Shown here one piece after another: positions 1 through 8,700 of a stretch of 40,850 bases of DNA (the stretch's first letter is position 1; every line of letters starts with the position of its first letter). This stretch comes from a virus. The notes beneath the pieces were generated by a model, which was not told where the DNA came from, searched no databases, and worked only from the letters and a program-made list of their open reading frames with translations. The position numbers and the translations under genes were made by a program. The stretch lies in IMG/VR virus record IMGVR_UViG_3300025646_000105, positions 1-40,850 of that record, one strand, 5' to 3'.

Positions 1-1
1 G

Positions 2-736
2 TCGCCAACCCTGTATATCCTCGGTGTAATGACGCATGACTTACCGGACACAGGCGAGAAAGGTTACTGCACGACGTGGGGTTTTGTGCGTGGGGTAGAT
101 ACTACCGGGACTGACGTTAGTGAGACTTGGTCAGTTGGAGACGTTCTTTATGCCAGCCCAACAGTCGCCGGTGGGTTTACTAACGTCAAACCTACAGCCC
201 CAAATAACGTTATCCCGCTGGCTGCGGTAATTATTGTAGATGCTACCGACGGGGTTATTTTTGTGCGCCCCACAATCCAGCAGATGCAGTACTACGGGGA
301 CTTTTCGCGGACAACCGATTACTCCCCTGCCGCAATAAATACCGCCTACGCCATTCAATTTGACACAACACGGATCAGTAACGGCGTGGTGATTGGATCG
401 CCAACTTCTAGGATAGTAGTGCCTGAATCAGGGTTTTATGATATATCAGTCACTTTGCAGTACTCCAGTAGCAACTCCTCAAATAAGAATATTTATAGTT
501 GGATCAGGAAAAACGGCACGGATATTAGCCAGTCATCTAGGATCCTGACCCTGAATATTAACGGCGGGTACTCCCCCGTCTTGATCTCGGAGTCAGTGTC
601 GATGGACGCCAACGATTACATTGAGATCATGTTTGCCACTACGGATACGGCGGTTAGTCTAAACGCAGCCCCGGCAACGGCTTTCGCCCCCGGATCTCCA
701 GCAGCCAATTTAGTTGTAACTCAGGTACAACAGTAG
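2..736 (+). CDS. tail-fibre-like virion protein, 5' partial
   Basis: The reading frame is open at the left edge, so the start lies outside the window; the first internal ATG is at 29. The visible 244 residues contain a segment around GYCTTWGFVRGVDTTG and SVGDVLYASPTVAGG of the kind I associate with receptor-binding or fibre proteins of marine and freshwater phages. A beta-rich C-terminal half follows (GFYDISVTLQYSSSNSS, then SVSMDANDYIEIMF), resembling C1q/TNF-like jelly-roll domains. No enzyme motif is visible. It probably forms part of a fibre or appendage at the virion surface. It is followed after 32 bases by the next virion gene. Fibre assignment is by style, not by alignment. Confidence 0.6.
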   Translation, partial: SPTLYILGVMTHDLPDTGEKGYCTTWGFVRGVDTTGTDVSETWSVGDVLYASPTVAGGFTNVKPTAPNNVIPLAAVIIVDATDGVIFVRPTIQQMQYYGDFSRTTDYSPAAINTAYAIQFDTTRISNGVVIGSPTSRIVVPESGFYDISVTLQYSSSNSSNKNIYSWIRKNGTDISQSSRILTLNINGGYSPVLISESVSMDANDYIEIMFATTDTAVSLNAAPATAFAPGSPAANLVVTQVQQ

Positions 737-768
737 CCAACACTTGACAAATCAAGGATAATAAGACC

Positions 769-2391
769 ATGCAATATCCCGTGATCGCCCAACCCCAATA
801 CGGCTTTGCGCCGACGATGCCCATGATGGCTAAAGGCGGCTCTGTCGAAGCCGAAAACGTCCGCGCCCAAGGCCGTAACAACGACACGATGCTGGTGCAC
901 ATGACTCCCCGTGAAGTCGGTGGGTTGCAGGCTCTGGCTATGCAGCATGGTGGTTCGCTGACGATTAACCCAAAGACGGGGCTTCCTGAAGCTGGGTTCC
1001 TTGATGCGATTTTGCCAATTGCGGCAGGTTTTGCCCTTGGCCCTGCGGGTTTTGCACTGATGTCTGCTCCAGCAGCGGCGTTAACGGTGGGTGGTATTAC
1101 TGCGTTAGCAACAGGTGACTTGGGTCGTGGCTTGATGGCGGGTCTGGGCGCGTTTGGTGGTGCCAACCTTGGAACTGCGCTATCTACTACGGGTGCTGGT
1201 GCTGAAACCTTAGCGGCTCTTCCAGAAGCAGGTGCCACGGCACTTCCAACCGCAGCAGAACAAGCCGCAGGCCAATCGTTGCTTTCTCAAAGTATTAGTG
1301 CAACACCGGGGATGTCTTTGGCTCCGGGGGCGGCGTCGCCTTACGGCACTGGGCTTTTACAAGCAGCAGGGACACCCACAATACAAGCCGCCGCACCGGC
1401 ATTAACCATGACCCCCACACAAGTGGCTGCAATGCAGGTTCAGCCTAGCTTCTCTACCGTAGGCTCAGGCGTTTCTGATCTTGCTTCCCCTGGAGGTTTT
1501 GGTCGGTTTACTAATGCGTTCTCAAATGCTTCTGGTGGAACGATGGGCACCACGCTGGGTGTAACAGGTATGGCGGCTCCAGTTTTAAACGCTATGCAGC
1601 CAACGTATGACTTCCCGACTGCTACGCCAGAGCCCTCTAATTACGCTGGCCCTTACACGCCCACACCTCGTGATGTTAGGTACCCAACTGCTGGTGAGCG
1701 TGATACAAGCCGTGAGTTTAGCTTCTTTACGCCATCTAACCCGGTGCCATACGCTGAGGGCGGTAAAGTTGATGAGCGAGGGTCTGTTCAGATGCCCAGT
1801 GCCGACTATGTTGCCGGTCAAAATCCAGAGTTTAATTACGGATTTAAGCCCGTTAGCATCGAGGGGCGCAGCGAATTAGGCATGACTCCTGAGCAACTAG
1901 GCAAGTTCGCCATGGGCGATGCGCTGTCAAATGTGATAATTGGTGGGCCTTTTAAGCCGTTGCTTAAAAAAGCAGGGGATCAGTTAAAGGGTGATACCAG
2001 CGCATACACAGACCTTTCTGGATACGAATACGATCCACAAACACAAACCATGCGAAAGATGGCTAACGGTGGGGTTGCTATGCTATCTAAAGGTGGTTCT
2101 GTACCCACGCTTGAAAACGGTGGATTTGTGCTGACCAAGAAGGCTGTGGATGGCCTTGGCAAAGGTAGTAACAAAAAGGGCCAGCAAGTAGCATCTGCTG
2201 GACTTGGCGCTATCCCCATCAAAGGCCCCGGCACAGGCACCAGCGATTCTATTAAGACCAGCATCGACGGCAAGCGTCCGGCTCGGGTTTCCAATGGTGA
2301 GGCTTACATCCCTAAGAAACAGGTTGCCAAGCACGGGGGTGCTAAAAAGTTTTATGCGTTAATGAAAAAAGCTGAAAGAGCCGCTGCATGA
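769..2391 (+). CDS. Gly/Ala-rich virion-associated protein
   Basis: This 540-residue protein is rich in Gly, Ala, Pro and Thr. The N-terminal part has MAKGGSVEAENVRAQG and NDTMLVHMTPREVGGLQALA. A hydrophobic glycine-rich stretch follows at about residues 80-135 (LPIAAGFALGPAGFALMSAPAAALTVGG). The C-terminal part holds the repeated motif GGS/GGF and GPGTGTSDSIKTSIDGKRPARVSNGEAYIP. I recognise this style from internal or tail-associated proteins of T7-like aquatic phages, encoded between fibre and ejection proteins. A weak Shine-Dalgarno (AAGGA) lies 10 bases before ATG. The stop overlaps the next start in ATGATGG, so the two are probably translationally coupled. Exact role unknown. Confidence 0.7.
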   Translation: MQYPVIAQPQYGFAPTMPMMAKGGSVEAENVRAQGRNNDTMLVHMTPREVGGLQALAMQHGGSLTINPKTGLPEAGFLDAILPIAAGFALGPAGFALMSAPAAALTVGGITALATGDLGRGLMAGLGAFGGANLGTALSTTGAGAETLAALPEAGATALPTAAEQAAGQSLLSQSISATPGMSLAPGAASPYGTGLLQAAGTPTIQAAAPALTMTPTQVAAMQVQPSFSTVGSGVSDLASPGGFGRFTNAFSNASGGTMGTTLGVTGMAAPVLNAMQPTYDFPTATPEPSNYAGPYTPTPRDVRYPTAGERDTSREFSFFTPSNPVPYAEGGKVDERGSVQMPSADYVAGQNPEFNYGFKPVSIEGRSELGMTPEQLGKFAMGDALSNVIIGGPFKPLLKKAGDQLKGDTSAYTDLSGYEYDPQTQTMRKMANGGVAMLSKGGSVPTLENGGFVLTKKAVDGLGKGSNKKGQQVASAGLGAIPIKGPGTGTSDSIKTSIDGKRPARVSNGEAYIPKKQVAKHGGAKKFYALMKKAERAAA

Positions 2392-3293
2392 TGGAGTTGC
2401 AGATCAGCACGATGTGGATTGAGAGGCTCCTAAAAAAGCCCTTCCATAAGTACTGTCTGCTGGGCGATAAGAAGTACTTTGACCCCCATTACTTCCCGGT
2501 TGCCAAGGAGTTGGAAGATAACTTCCCCGCTATTCAAGCCGAACTCAAAGAGATATTGAAGCGCTACGACGACTTTGCTCCCTTTCAGAGCATCTCGCCA
2601 GACCAGACTTACATCTCTAACGATGACAAATGGCGGATGTTCTTTTTTAAGGCGGCTGGAGTTAACTTTGGGCGCAACCAGAACTTTGCACCTGAGACTT
2701 TTAAGATTCTGAACAAGCACAAGGACGTCATCTCAGCCTATATTTCTGTGCTTGGTCCGCATAAAATGTTGATGCCCCATGAGGGGCCGTGGTCTGGCAT
2801 CTTGAGGATGCACTTGGGTGTGGTGATCCCTGGCGACAAAGCCTGCACGCTGGTCAATGGTGGGGAGAAGTACCACTGGGAAGAAGGCAAGACGGTTCTG
2901 TTTGATGACACGTACGAGCATATTGCCGTAAATGAGACCGATCAGATTCGTGCCATCTTGTTTCTGGATGTTATGCGCCCCCTGCCCCAGCCATGGAAGT
3001 TTATGAATTGGGCAATTTTGCGGTTGTCAGTTTTGTTTCCGTATATCTGGGTGCCATACTTTAGACATAAGCGCTGGGAAAAAGAATTCTACGGAGAGAG
3101 CGAATGCAAGTCACCATGGTCCCCCGTCAGCATGTTGATGAAGTCTGGAGCCAAGTTAGCGGATACTTGGAGGGGGCTGCGGAATACACTCATGGGCGCT
3201 ATGATGTGGATGACATTTACGACGCAATCATGGATTACGACCATACGCTCTGGATTGCGTTTGACGAGCAGGGAATCAAAGGAGCAGTTGTAA
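2388..3293 (+). CDS. aspartyl/asparaginyl beta-hydroxylase-like 2-oxoglutarate/Fe(II) oxygenase
   Basis: The sequence matches the aspartyl/asparaginyl beta-hydroxylase fold, whose bacterial members include lipid A hydroxylase LpxO. The candidate first iron-ligand histidine is H131 (MLMPHEGPW), followed by RMHLGVVIPGD. GGEKYHWEEGKTVLFDD leads to H178 (YEHIAVNETDQIR), with R188 as the likely 2-oxoglutarate contact. The family uses Fe(II), O2 and 2-oxoglutarate to hydroxylate a protein or lipid acyl chain. Position among virion genes suggests modification of the host envelope or of a virion protein (inference). The start overlaps the previous stop by four bases. The last 60 or so codons run out of frame through the next gene and look like read-through sequence (SPWSPVSMLMKSG), so the conserved domain probably ends near residue 240. 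Confidence 0.75.
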   Translation: MMELQISTMWIERLLKKPFHKYCLLGDKKYFDPHYFPVAKELEDNFPAIQAELKEILKRYDDFAPFQSISPDQTYISNDDKWRMFFFKAAGVNFGRNQNFAPETFKILNKHKDVISAYISVLGPHKMLMPHEGPWSGILRMHLGVVIPGDKACTLVNGGEKYHWEEGKTVLFDDTYEHIAVNETDQIRAILFLDVMRPLPQPWKFMNWAILRLSVLFPYIWVPYFRHKRWEKEFYGESECKSPWSPVSMLMKSGAKLADTWRGLRNTLMGAMMWMTFTTQSWITTIRSGLRLTSRESKEQL

Positions 3294-3544
3294 CGAATTT
3301 CGCACACTACCCAAAGAAAAAGTTTTTGGTAATGACGTTTTGTGGTGGGGTGCAGTTGGATCAGTGGAAAGACCCGATGCTAAAGTTGTTTCAGCACTAT
3401 GCACACGATACTCAGTGTGACGGAGTCGAGGCTACTGCACGTTTGGGATGGACAAAAATATTTAGAGACGACGGGCATAAACCGTTGTGGCAAACGTTTC
3501 AATTACCTGCGGCTGACGCGGGGCTAGGAGCACAAAATGGGTAA
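3104..3544 (+). CDS. GNAT-like N-acetyltransferase-fold phage protein
   Basis: This 146-residue protein begins at an ATG with GGAGAGAG a few bases upstream. It contains GRYDVDDIYDAIMDYDHTLWIAFDEQG, then KKFLVMTFCGGVQLDQWKDPMLKLF and ARLGWTKIFRDDGHKPLWQTFQL. This pattern recurs in small GNAT-fold proteins placed between virion genes of T7-like phages. The usual acetyl-CoA loop (R/Q-x-x-G-x-G/A) is not evident, so catalysis is uncertain. It starts 190 bases inside the upstream hydroxylase in another frame and overlaps the next gene by 8 bases. The composition in the overlap looks more natural in this frame than in the hydroxylase frame. Confidence 0.75.
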   Translation: MQVTMVPRQHVDEVWSQVSGYLEGAAEYTHGRYDVDDIYDAIMDYDHTLWIAFDEQGIKGAVVTNFAHYPKKKFLVMTFCGGVQLDQWKDPMLKLFQHYAHDTQCDGVEATARLGWTKIFRDDGHKPLWQTFQLPAADAGLGAQNG

Positions 3545-4457
3545 AGGCGGAGGAGGCGGCGGAGCACCCCCACCACAGAATCAAACAGTCACGCAGACCA
3601 ACCTGCCAGAATATGCTCGTCCGTATTTTGAGAACATTATGCAGCGGGCTCAGGCTGAGTCTTATCGGCCTTACACCCCGTATGAGTCTGAGCGAATTGC
3701 TGGGTTTACGCCGGGACAGGTAGCAGCGCAGCAAGAAACATTGGGCATGCAGACGCCGGGGCAATTTGGTTTTGGCACAGGGCTTACGGGTGCTGGCGGG
3801 ATTGGGGCGCTTGCGTCTGGGCAACAATATATGGGCATGGCTACAAGCCCCGGTGCTCAACAAGCGTTTATGTCGCCCTATATGCAGAACGTGGTCGATG
3901 TGCAGAAACAAGAGGCGATTCGTGATGCGCAAAAAGGGTTGCTTGGTCAGAATCTAGCCGCAGCGCGTCAAGGCACTTATGGTGGCGCCCGTCAGACACT
4001 TGCACAGACCGAAAGAGATCGGAATCTTCAGGCGCAACTAGCGCAAATTCAAGCTGCTGGTTCTCAGAAAGCGTTTGAAGCAGCCCAACAGGCGCAGCAG
4101 TTCGGTGCAAACTTGGGACTTCAAGGATTTGGGCAGGCCGCACAAGCGGGTGCTGCGATGGGTCAACTTGGTGCGCAGCAACAACAAACGGATCTTGCAC
4201 GGATTCAAGCACAAGCAGCGGCGGGTGCCGAACAGCGTTCACTTGAGCAACAAAGACTTGATACTGCTTACGCCGACTTCTTACGCCAGCGTGACTACCC
4301 CATGGAGCAGTTGGGCTACTACAGTAACTTGCTACGTGGAGTGCCGGTACAACTTGGATCTACGCAAACAACTTACGCCCAGCCTCCATCAATGATCTCT
4401 CAGGTCGGTGGTCTTGGTTTAGCGGGCCTTGGGCTGTATAACTTAGGTAGAGGTTAA
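3537..4457 (+). CDS. Gln/Ala-rich internal virion (ejection-type) protein
   Basis: The 306-residue protein starts with MGKGGGGGGAPPP. Its long central region, about residues 115-250, is Gln/Ala-rich and helical (LAAARQGTYGGARQTLAQTERDRNLQAQLAQIQAAG). It closes with LDTAYADFLRQRDYPMEQLGYYSNLLRGVPV and a Gly/Leu-rich tail. The C-terminal motif is one I associate with internal or DNA-ejection proteins of aquatic podovirus-like phages. It overlaps the GNAT gene by 8 bases and is separated from the next gene by two bases, so the cluster is almost certainly cotranscribed. No catalytic motif is seen. Confidence 0.7.
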   Translation: MGKGGGGGGAPPPQNQTVTQTNLPEYARPYFENIMQRAQAESYRPYTPYESERIAGFTPGQVAAQQETLGMQTPGQFGFGTGLTGAGGIGALASGQQYMGMATSPGAQQAFMSPYMQNVVDVQKQEAIRDAQKGLLGQNLAAARQGTYGGARQTLAQTERDRNLQAQLAQIQAAGSQKAFEAAQQAQQFGANLGLQGFGQAAQAGAAMGQLGAQQQQTDLARIQAQAAAGAEQRSLEQQRLDTAYADFLRQRDYPMEQLGYYSNLLRGVPVQLGSTQTTYAQPPSMISQVGGLGLAGLGLYNLGRG

Positions 4458-4459
4458 TT

Positions 4460-5725
4460 ATGGCTGGCCCATACGAACTCCAATCTCCCAAAGACATCGC
4501 CATGGAATATGGCGGAAATAAACAGAAGATTGCCCAAGCGGCTCAGATGGGTCTGGTCGATCCTACGGCAGCGGTGCTGGCTGGGATGTTTATTGACAAA
4601 ATGCGTACGGCCCAGCGGGAGGAAATGACTCCAGAGACTACGGTTGCTCAGGACGTTATGGCTCCTCAGATGGCGGCTGGCCTCGGTGCTACACCCCAAG
4701 CGGCTATGGCTCCCCAAATGCCTCAACAAATGCCTCAACAAATGCCGACCGAAGCGGGTGTGGCTGCGCTCCCGGTGCCTGATGAGATGGTGCCTAACGA
4801 GTTTGCAGGTGGTGGGATTGTTGCGTTCGCAAATGGTGGTACACCAGTGAATTACGCCCAGTTTGGGGCTTTTGGTAAGCGCCTTGAGGATGAGGCTAAA
4901 TTACGGGAACAGTTCTTAGGGCCTAACCAAAGCGTCGCTGATCTAATGAGCTATGTTCAAGGACTAGAAGGTAAAGCAGGTGAGCGTGCTGAACGTATGT
5001 TTAACCTTCGACTTGCACAAGCTGGCCTCGGCATTGCTGCCGGACAATCTCCATACGCGCTACAAAATATAGCCACTGGTGCCGCTCCTGCCTTGCAAGG
5101 GTACGGTGAAGACATCGCCAAACAAGAAGAAGCCGAGTTTGGACGTAAGAAAGCACTGGCTGAACTTGGTGGTAAAGAGCGTGCTGAGAAGATAGGCGTT
5201 TTTGAAGGTGCTAGGAAAGCAGAGGAATCTGCGGCTGATCGCGCTAACAGACTTGCTATCGCTAGTATCCCATCAAAAGAATTGCAAGTTGCCAAAGAGC
5301 TTATGGCTAAAGAGCCTGGCTTGACTTACTTAGAAGCAGTCGCTAAAGCATCTCAAGCACTTTCACCAAAGGATACGTACACCTCTACACGAAACGCTCT
5401 TACTGCGGCAGCAAAAGTTGCCAATGATGAAATGGCTAGGCTAGAGTTGTATAACTCAGATATTCGAGAACTCTCCAAGAAAGCTGCTGCTGGGGATGAA
5501 GCCGCTAAAACTAAATACAATGAAATTAAAAAAGGTGTAGAGAAGAGGGTGTTTGAACAGTTCCAAGTAGAAGGGGTAGACCTAAGCGGTGGTACACTAG
5601 AGCGGCCTAAAGATTTAGCACCACCACAAGGGGCTATTGATGCGTTACGGTCTAACCCTGATTTAGCTGTACAGTTTGATCAGAAATATGGGGCAGGAGC
5701 CGCTGCAAAATACTTAGGGAGATAG
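4460..5725 (+). CDS. helical internal virion protein
   Basis: The 421-residue protein has an N-terminal part with a short QMPQ repeat, then the motif EFAGGGIVAFANGGTPV, which recurs in internal virion proteins encoded beside giant polyvalent proteins in related phages. Residues from about 150 onward are charged and helical (KQEEAEFGRKKALAELGGKERAEKIGVFEGARKAEES), suitable for coiled coils or a channel across the envelope. The AGGGAG near the end of this gene serves as the Shine-Dalgarno of the giant gene downstream. Function is inferred from neighbours only. Confidence 0.65.
   Translation: MAGPYELQSPKDIAMEYGGNKQKIAQAAQMGLVDPTAAVLAGMFIDKMRTAQREEMTPETTVAQDVMAPQMAAGLGATPQAAMAPQMPQQMPQQMPTEAGVAALPVPDEMVPNEFAGGGIVAFANGGTPVNYAQFGAFGKRLEDEAKLREQFLGPNQSVADLMSYVQGLEGKAGERAERMFNLRLAQAGLGIAAGQSPYALQNIATGAAPALQGYGEDIAKQEEAEFGRKKALAELGGKERAEKIGVFEGARKAEESAADRANRLAIASIPSKELQVAKELMAKEPGLTYLEAVAKASQALSPKDTYTSTRNALTAAAKVANDEMARLELYNSDIRELSKKAAAGDEAAKTKYNEIKKGVEKRVFEQFQVEGVDLSGGTLERPKDLAPPQGAIDALRSNPDLAVQFDQKYGAGAAAKYLGR
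4716..4746 (+). repeat. 12-bp in-frame tandem repeat
   Basis: The unit AAATGCCTCAAC occurs twice in tandem followed by a partial third copy. It encodes the repeated peptide QMPQQMPQQMP in the helical internal virion protein and is probably a slippage product in a flexible linker. Confidence 0.8.
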
Positions 5726-5727
5726 GT

Positions 5728-8700
5728 GTGGCTAACTTTTTTGATAGGTTTGATGCCCCTACGCCTACTGTTGTTCCTAAGAAAAAAGATCAACAACACA
5801 ACTTCTTCGACCAATTCGATGAAGCGCAACCCCCTACGCAACCCCTTGCGCAACCCCCTACGCAACCCCTTGCGGCAGAAGAACCCGTATCTACGGGTAA
5901 ACCCGCATCTGTTATTCCTCAACTACCGGTAGCGCCTATAGAGTCGACTGTTCCGGAAGATGAAGGGTTTTGGGCTGCTAACTACCGATACGCCAAAGAC
6001 GCACTGATCTCTGGATTTGAAAACCTTCGGGCTAATACCAAAGGTGAAGCGTTTGCCATTGCTCGTGGGTACATCCAAAGTTTTGAACGTGAATACGGTG
6101 GTCCTGGCGTACCTCTTGCCCCTCCTGATGTAAAGAAAGAGTACGAAAAGTACAGATCGGAAGCTGGACAGTACGCCCAAGACATCGCTAACTTCCAAAA
6201 AGAAGCACAAGAACGGCAGCTTGCAAGCCCATTACGCCCTGAAACTGCACGACTTAAAGCAGCCATGGGGGATGACCTTACTTTCCTAGAGTCTGCTAAA
6301 GAGGCTGGGGCTGCGTTATTTTCCAATCCGGTTGGAGTTATTGCCGACTTAGGCGCTGAGTCTCTGCCTAACATGGCGTACATGGTGGCTACTGCTTTGA
6401 TAGGTAGGCTGGCTGCACAAAACCCGACGATTGCGGCACAGGCTGGAGGCTTAGGGTCGGCTGCTACTCAATTCGGTAACGAATATGTCGACCGGTTGCA
6501 GAAGGGTGAAAGCCACGATGAAGCTTGGAAAAATGCGTCCATTAGGTCGGGAGTCATTGGCGTCTTTGATGCGGTGTCCCTAAAAACTGCGGGTTCTGCT
6601 GCTGGCAAGATCGTCGAAGCACTTAAAACTGGCAAGCCCGCTTCTGTCGCTGCCAAAGAGTTCGTTAAAGAGACCGGGAAACAGGCTGGTCTGGGTGGTG
6701 CAGGTGAGGCCGCTGGATCTTTGGCTATTGGAGAAGTGCCTAATCCTGCTGCGGTAATAGCAGAGATGGCGGGTGAGACAGTAACTGCCCCGTTTGAGGC
6801 AATCGGCACCTACCAAAGAGTTAAAGGGATCGAGAAACTTTCCAAAGAAGATCAAGCAATTGCAGACCTTGATAGGTTGGCTGCGGAGGAAGAAGCCGAG
6901 GCCGCTGAAGCTGGTGTCGGGCCTTTGGTTAGCGAAGCAGATTTGTTCCCCGAAGAAGCTGGCATACCGTTAGAGGAAACAGTCCCTGCTACGTTAGACG
7001 AACTGAAGAAGATCGACAAAGATCTCAGGAAAAAACTTGGGCGTCCTCCGACTACTGATGAAGTAGAAAGGGCATTAAATGACTTCGAACGAGAAAAAAC
7101 AAGACGTCTTCGAGTTGAGTCCGGAAGAGGTGAGCCTTCTGTTCCTGTGTCTGGCGCAGAAGAAGCTCGTGCGGGAGTTGCCGGAGCACCTGAAAGAATT
7201 GAGCCTAGAGGATTGGGCGCAGGTGTCGGGCCTGTTGTTAGCACTGGAGCACGAAAAGAGCCAACACTTGGTCCATTAGAGCCGACTTCATTTGCGGCTG
7301 AGTCGGGGGATTACATAGTTGATGATGTTATCAACGAAGATCAACCACAACAGGTACAGTTATCTGTTCGCCCAGATGGAACGGGAAGCGTTATCTATAA
7401 AGATAGGGTGATGGATGTATCCGAGATGATTCAATCCGGGTACACGGCAGAACAAATTATTGCCCAAAAGCTTGGAGTAGATACGTCCGGCAGAAATGTT
7501 AAAAAACTCGGTGCACTAACGCCTCCTTCTACCCCAACTACGAAACCGGAAGATACCTATATATTTAGTGAGATGTTCCGTTTCGGGAGCGAAAGTCCAC
7601 CCTTACAGAACTACTTTAAGACGTACTTTGGGCTTCCAGCTAAATCGTTACCTGCCGCAGCTAGTAAGTTGATGCCTCTTCTCCAGCGAGCAGAGGAGCT
7701 TTATAACAGGTCTAAACAAGCTTACGATCAAAGTAATCAGCCACGCGGTGTAACGTCGCCTGAATATAGCGAAGTTTTTAAAAACCTACCGAGCGGTGAC
7801 GTACGACGGCTAGCCAACACCGCTTTGGCTATTGATAACAAGTACAAAACTAAAAGCAACAACCCCGAGCGGTTTGCCAAAGAAGTTGCTGATTTTGAAG
7901 CAAAGCTTAATGATCTTGAGGCTGCAATCGGCAATCTTCCACCCCCACTTAGTGATGAAGAGCGTCAGGCTAGACAAGCGGAATACGACGCAAAAAACCC
8001 GCCCGTCGATGTGCTTGGCGAAATCATGGGGGGTATCAGAAGAGGTATTACTGCCCCCTCTGACTCAAAGCCTGGTCCTCTTGGTTACGGAAGAGATAAA
8101 TTTGAATACAGCGGTCTAGACCAGTTGGTTTCTTCTGGTGTAACCACCTATGAAGAGCTAGATAACCTAGAAAACGCATTTGTCGATAAGTACAAAAAGC
8201 TTGCTGCCGAAGGAAAGGTATCCCAAAAGGCGCTTGATTTTGTACAAGAGAGAAGCAGAAAGTACTTTGAGGAACGTGCGCAACAAGCGGCGCCGACCGA
8301 GCCGATTGGCCCAACTATGGCTGGTATGCAGGCAGAACTGGATGCTCTCAAGGCTGCTGGTGCTGAGGTACCGACATTCTCACCTCCTTCTACTGGTGCA
8401 GATAAGCGTGCGGCTAAGGCTAAAAGAGAGCGCAGCAAAGCGATTGCTAAGTTAGCTGCTGAACTCGGCGGTACTCCTGCTGATGAAGAAGGTGGGTTCC
8501 GTCCAGCGAGAGATGAAGAAGATGGCGGCGAGACTATTAAGGCTAAACCGGGTGTAAACGCACGTAGGTTGAGCAAGCTGCTCGGCCCGAAGTTATATGG
8601 CGAACCCTCTCAAATGCCGAATGTGTCGGTTAAAGAGATGGTGCAAAACGCCTTTGACGCCATCAAGCCGATGCAGGAAAAAGGTCAGCTTGTTAAGGGC

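Noticed and set aside
654-1238. 194-codon minus-strand frame opposite the Gly/Ala-rich virion gene
   Set aside because: Ala/Pro/Arg-rich antisense shadow without ribosome site; the plus-strand frame fits a known virion protein style.
8180-8455. Third possible nested frame in the giant virion gene
   Set aside because: The product is Arg/Leu/Ser-rich, as expected from chance reading of a helical Lys/Ala/Glu frame, and has no good ribosome site, unlike the two nested frames kept.
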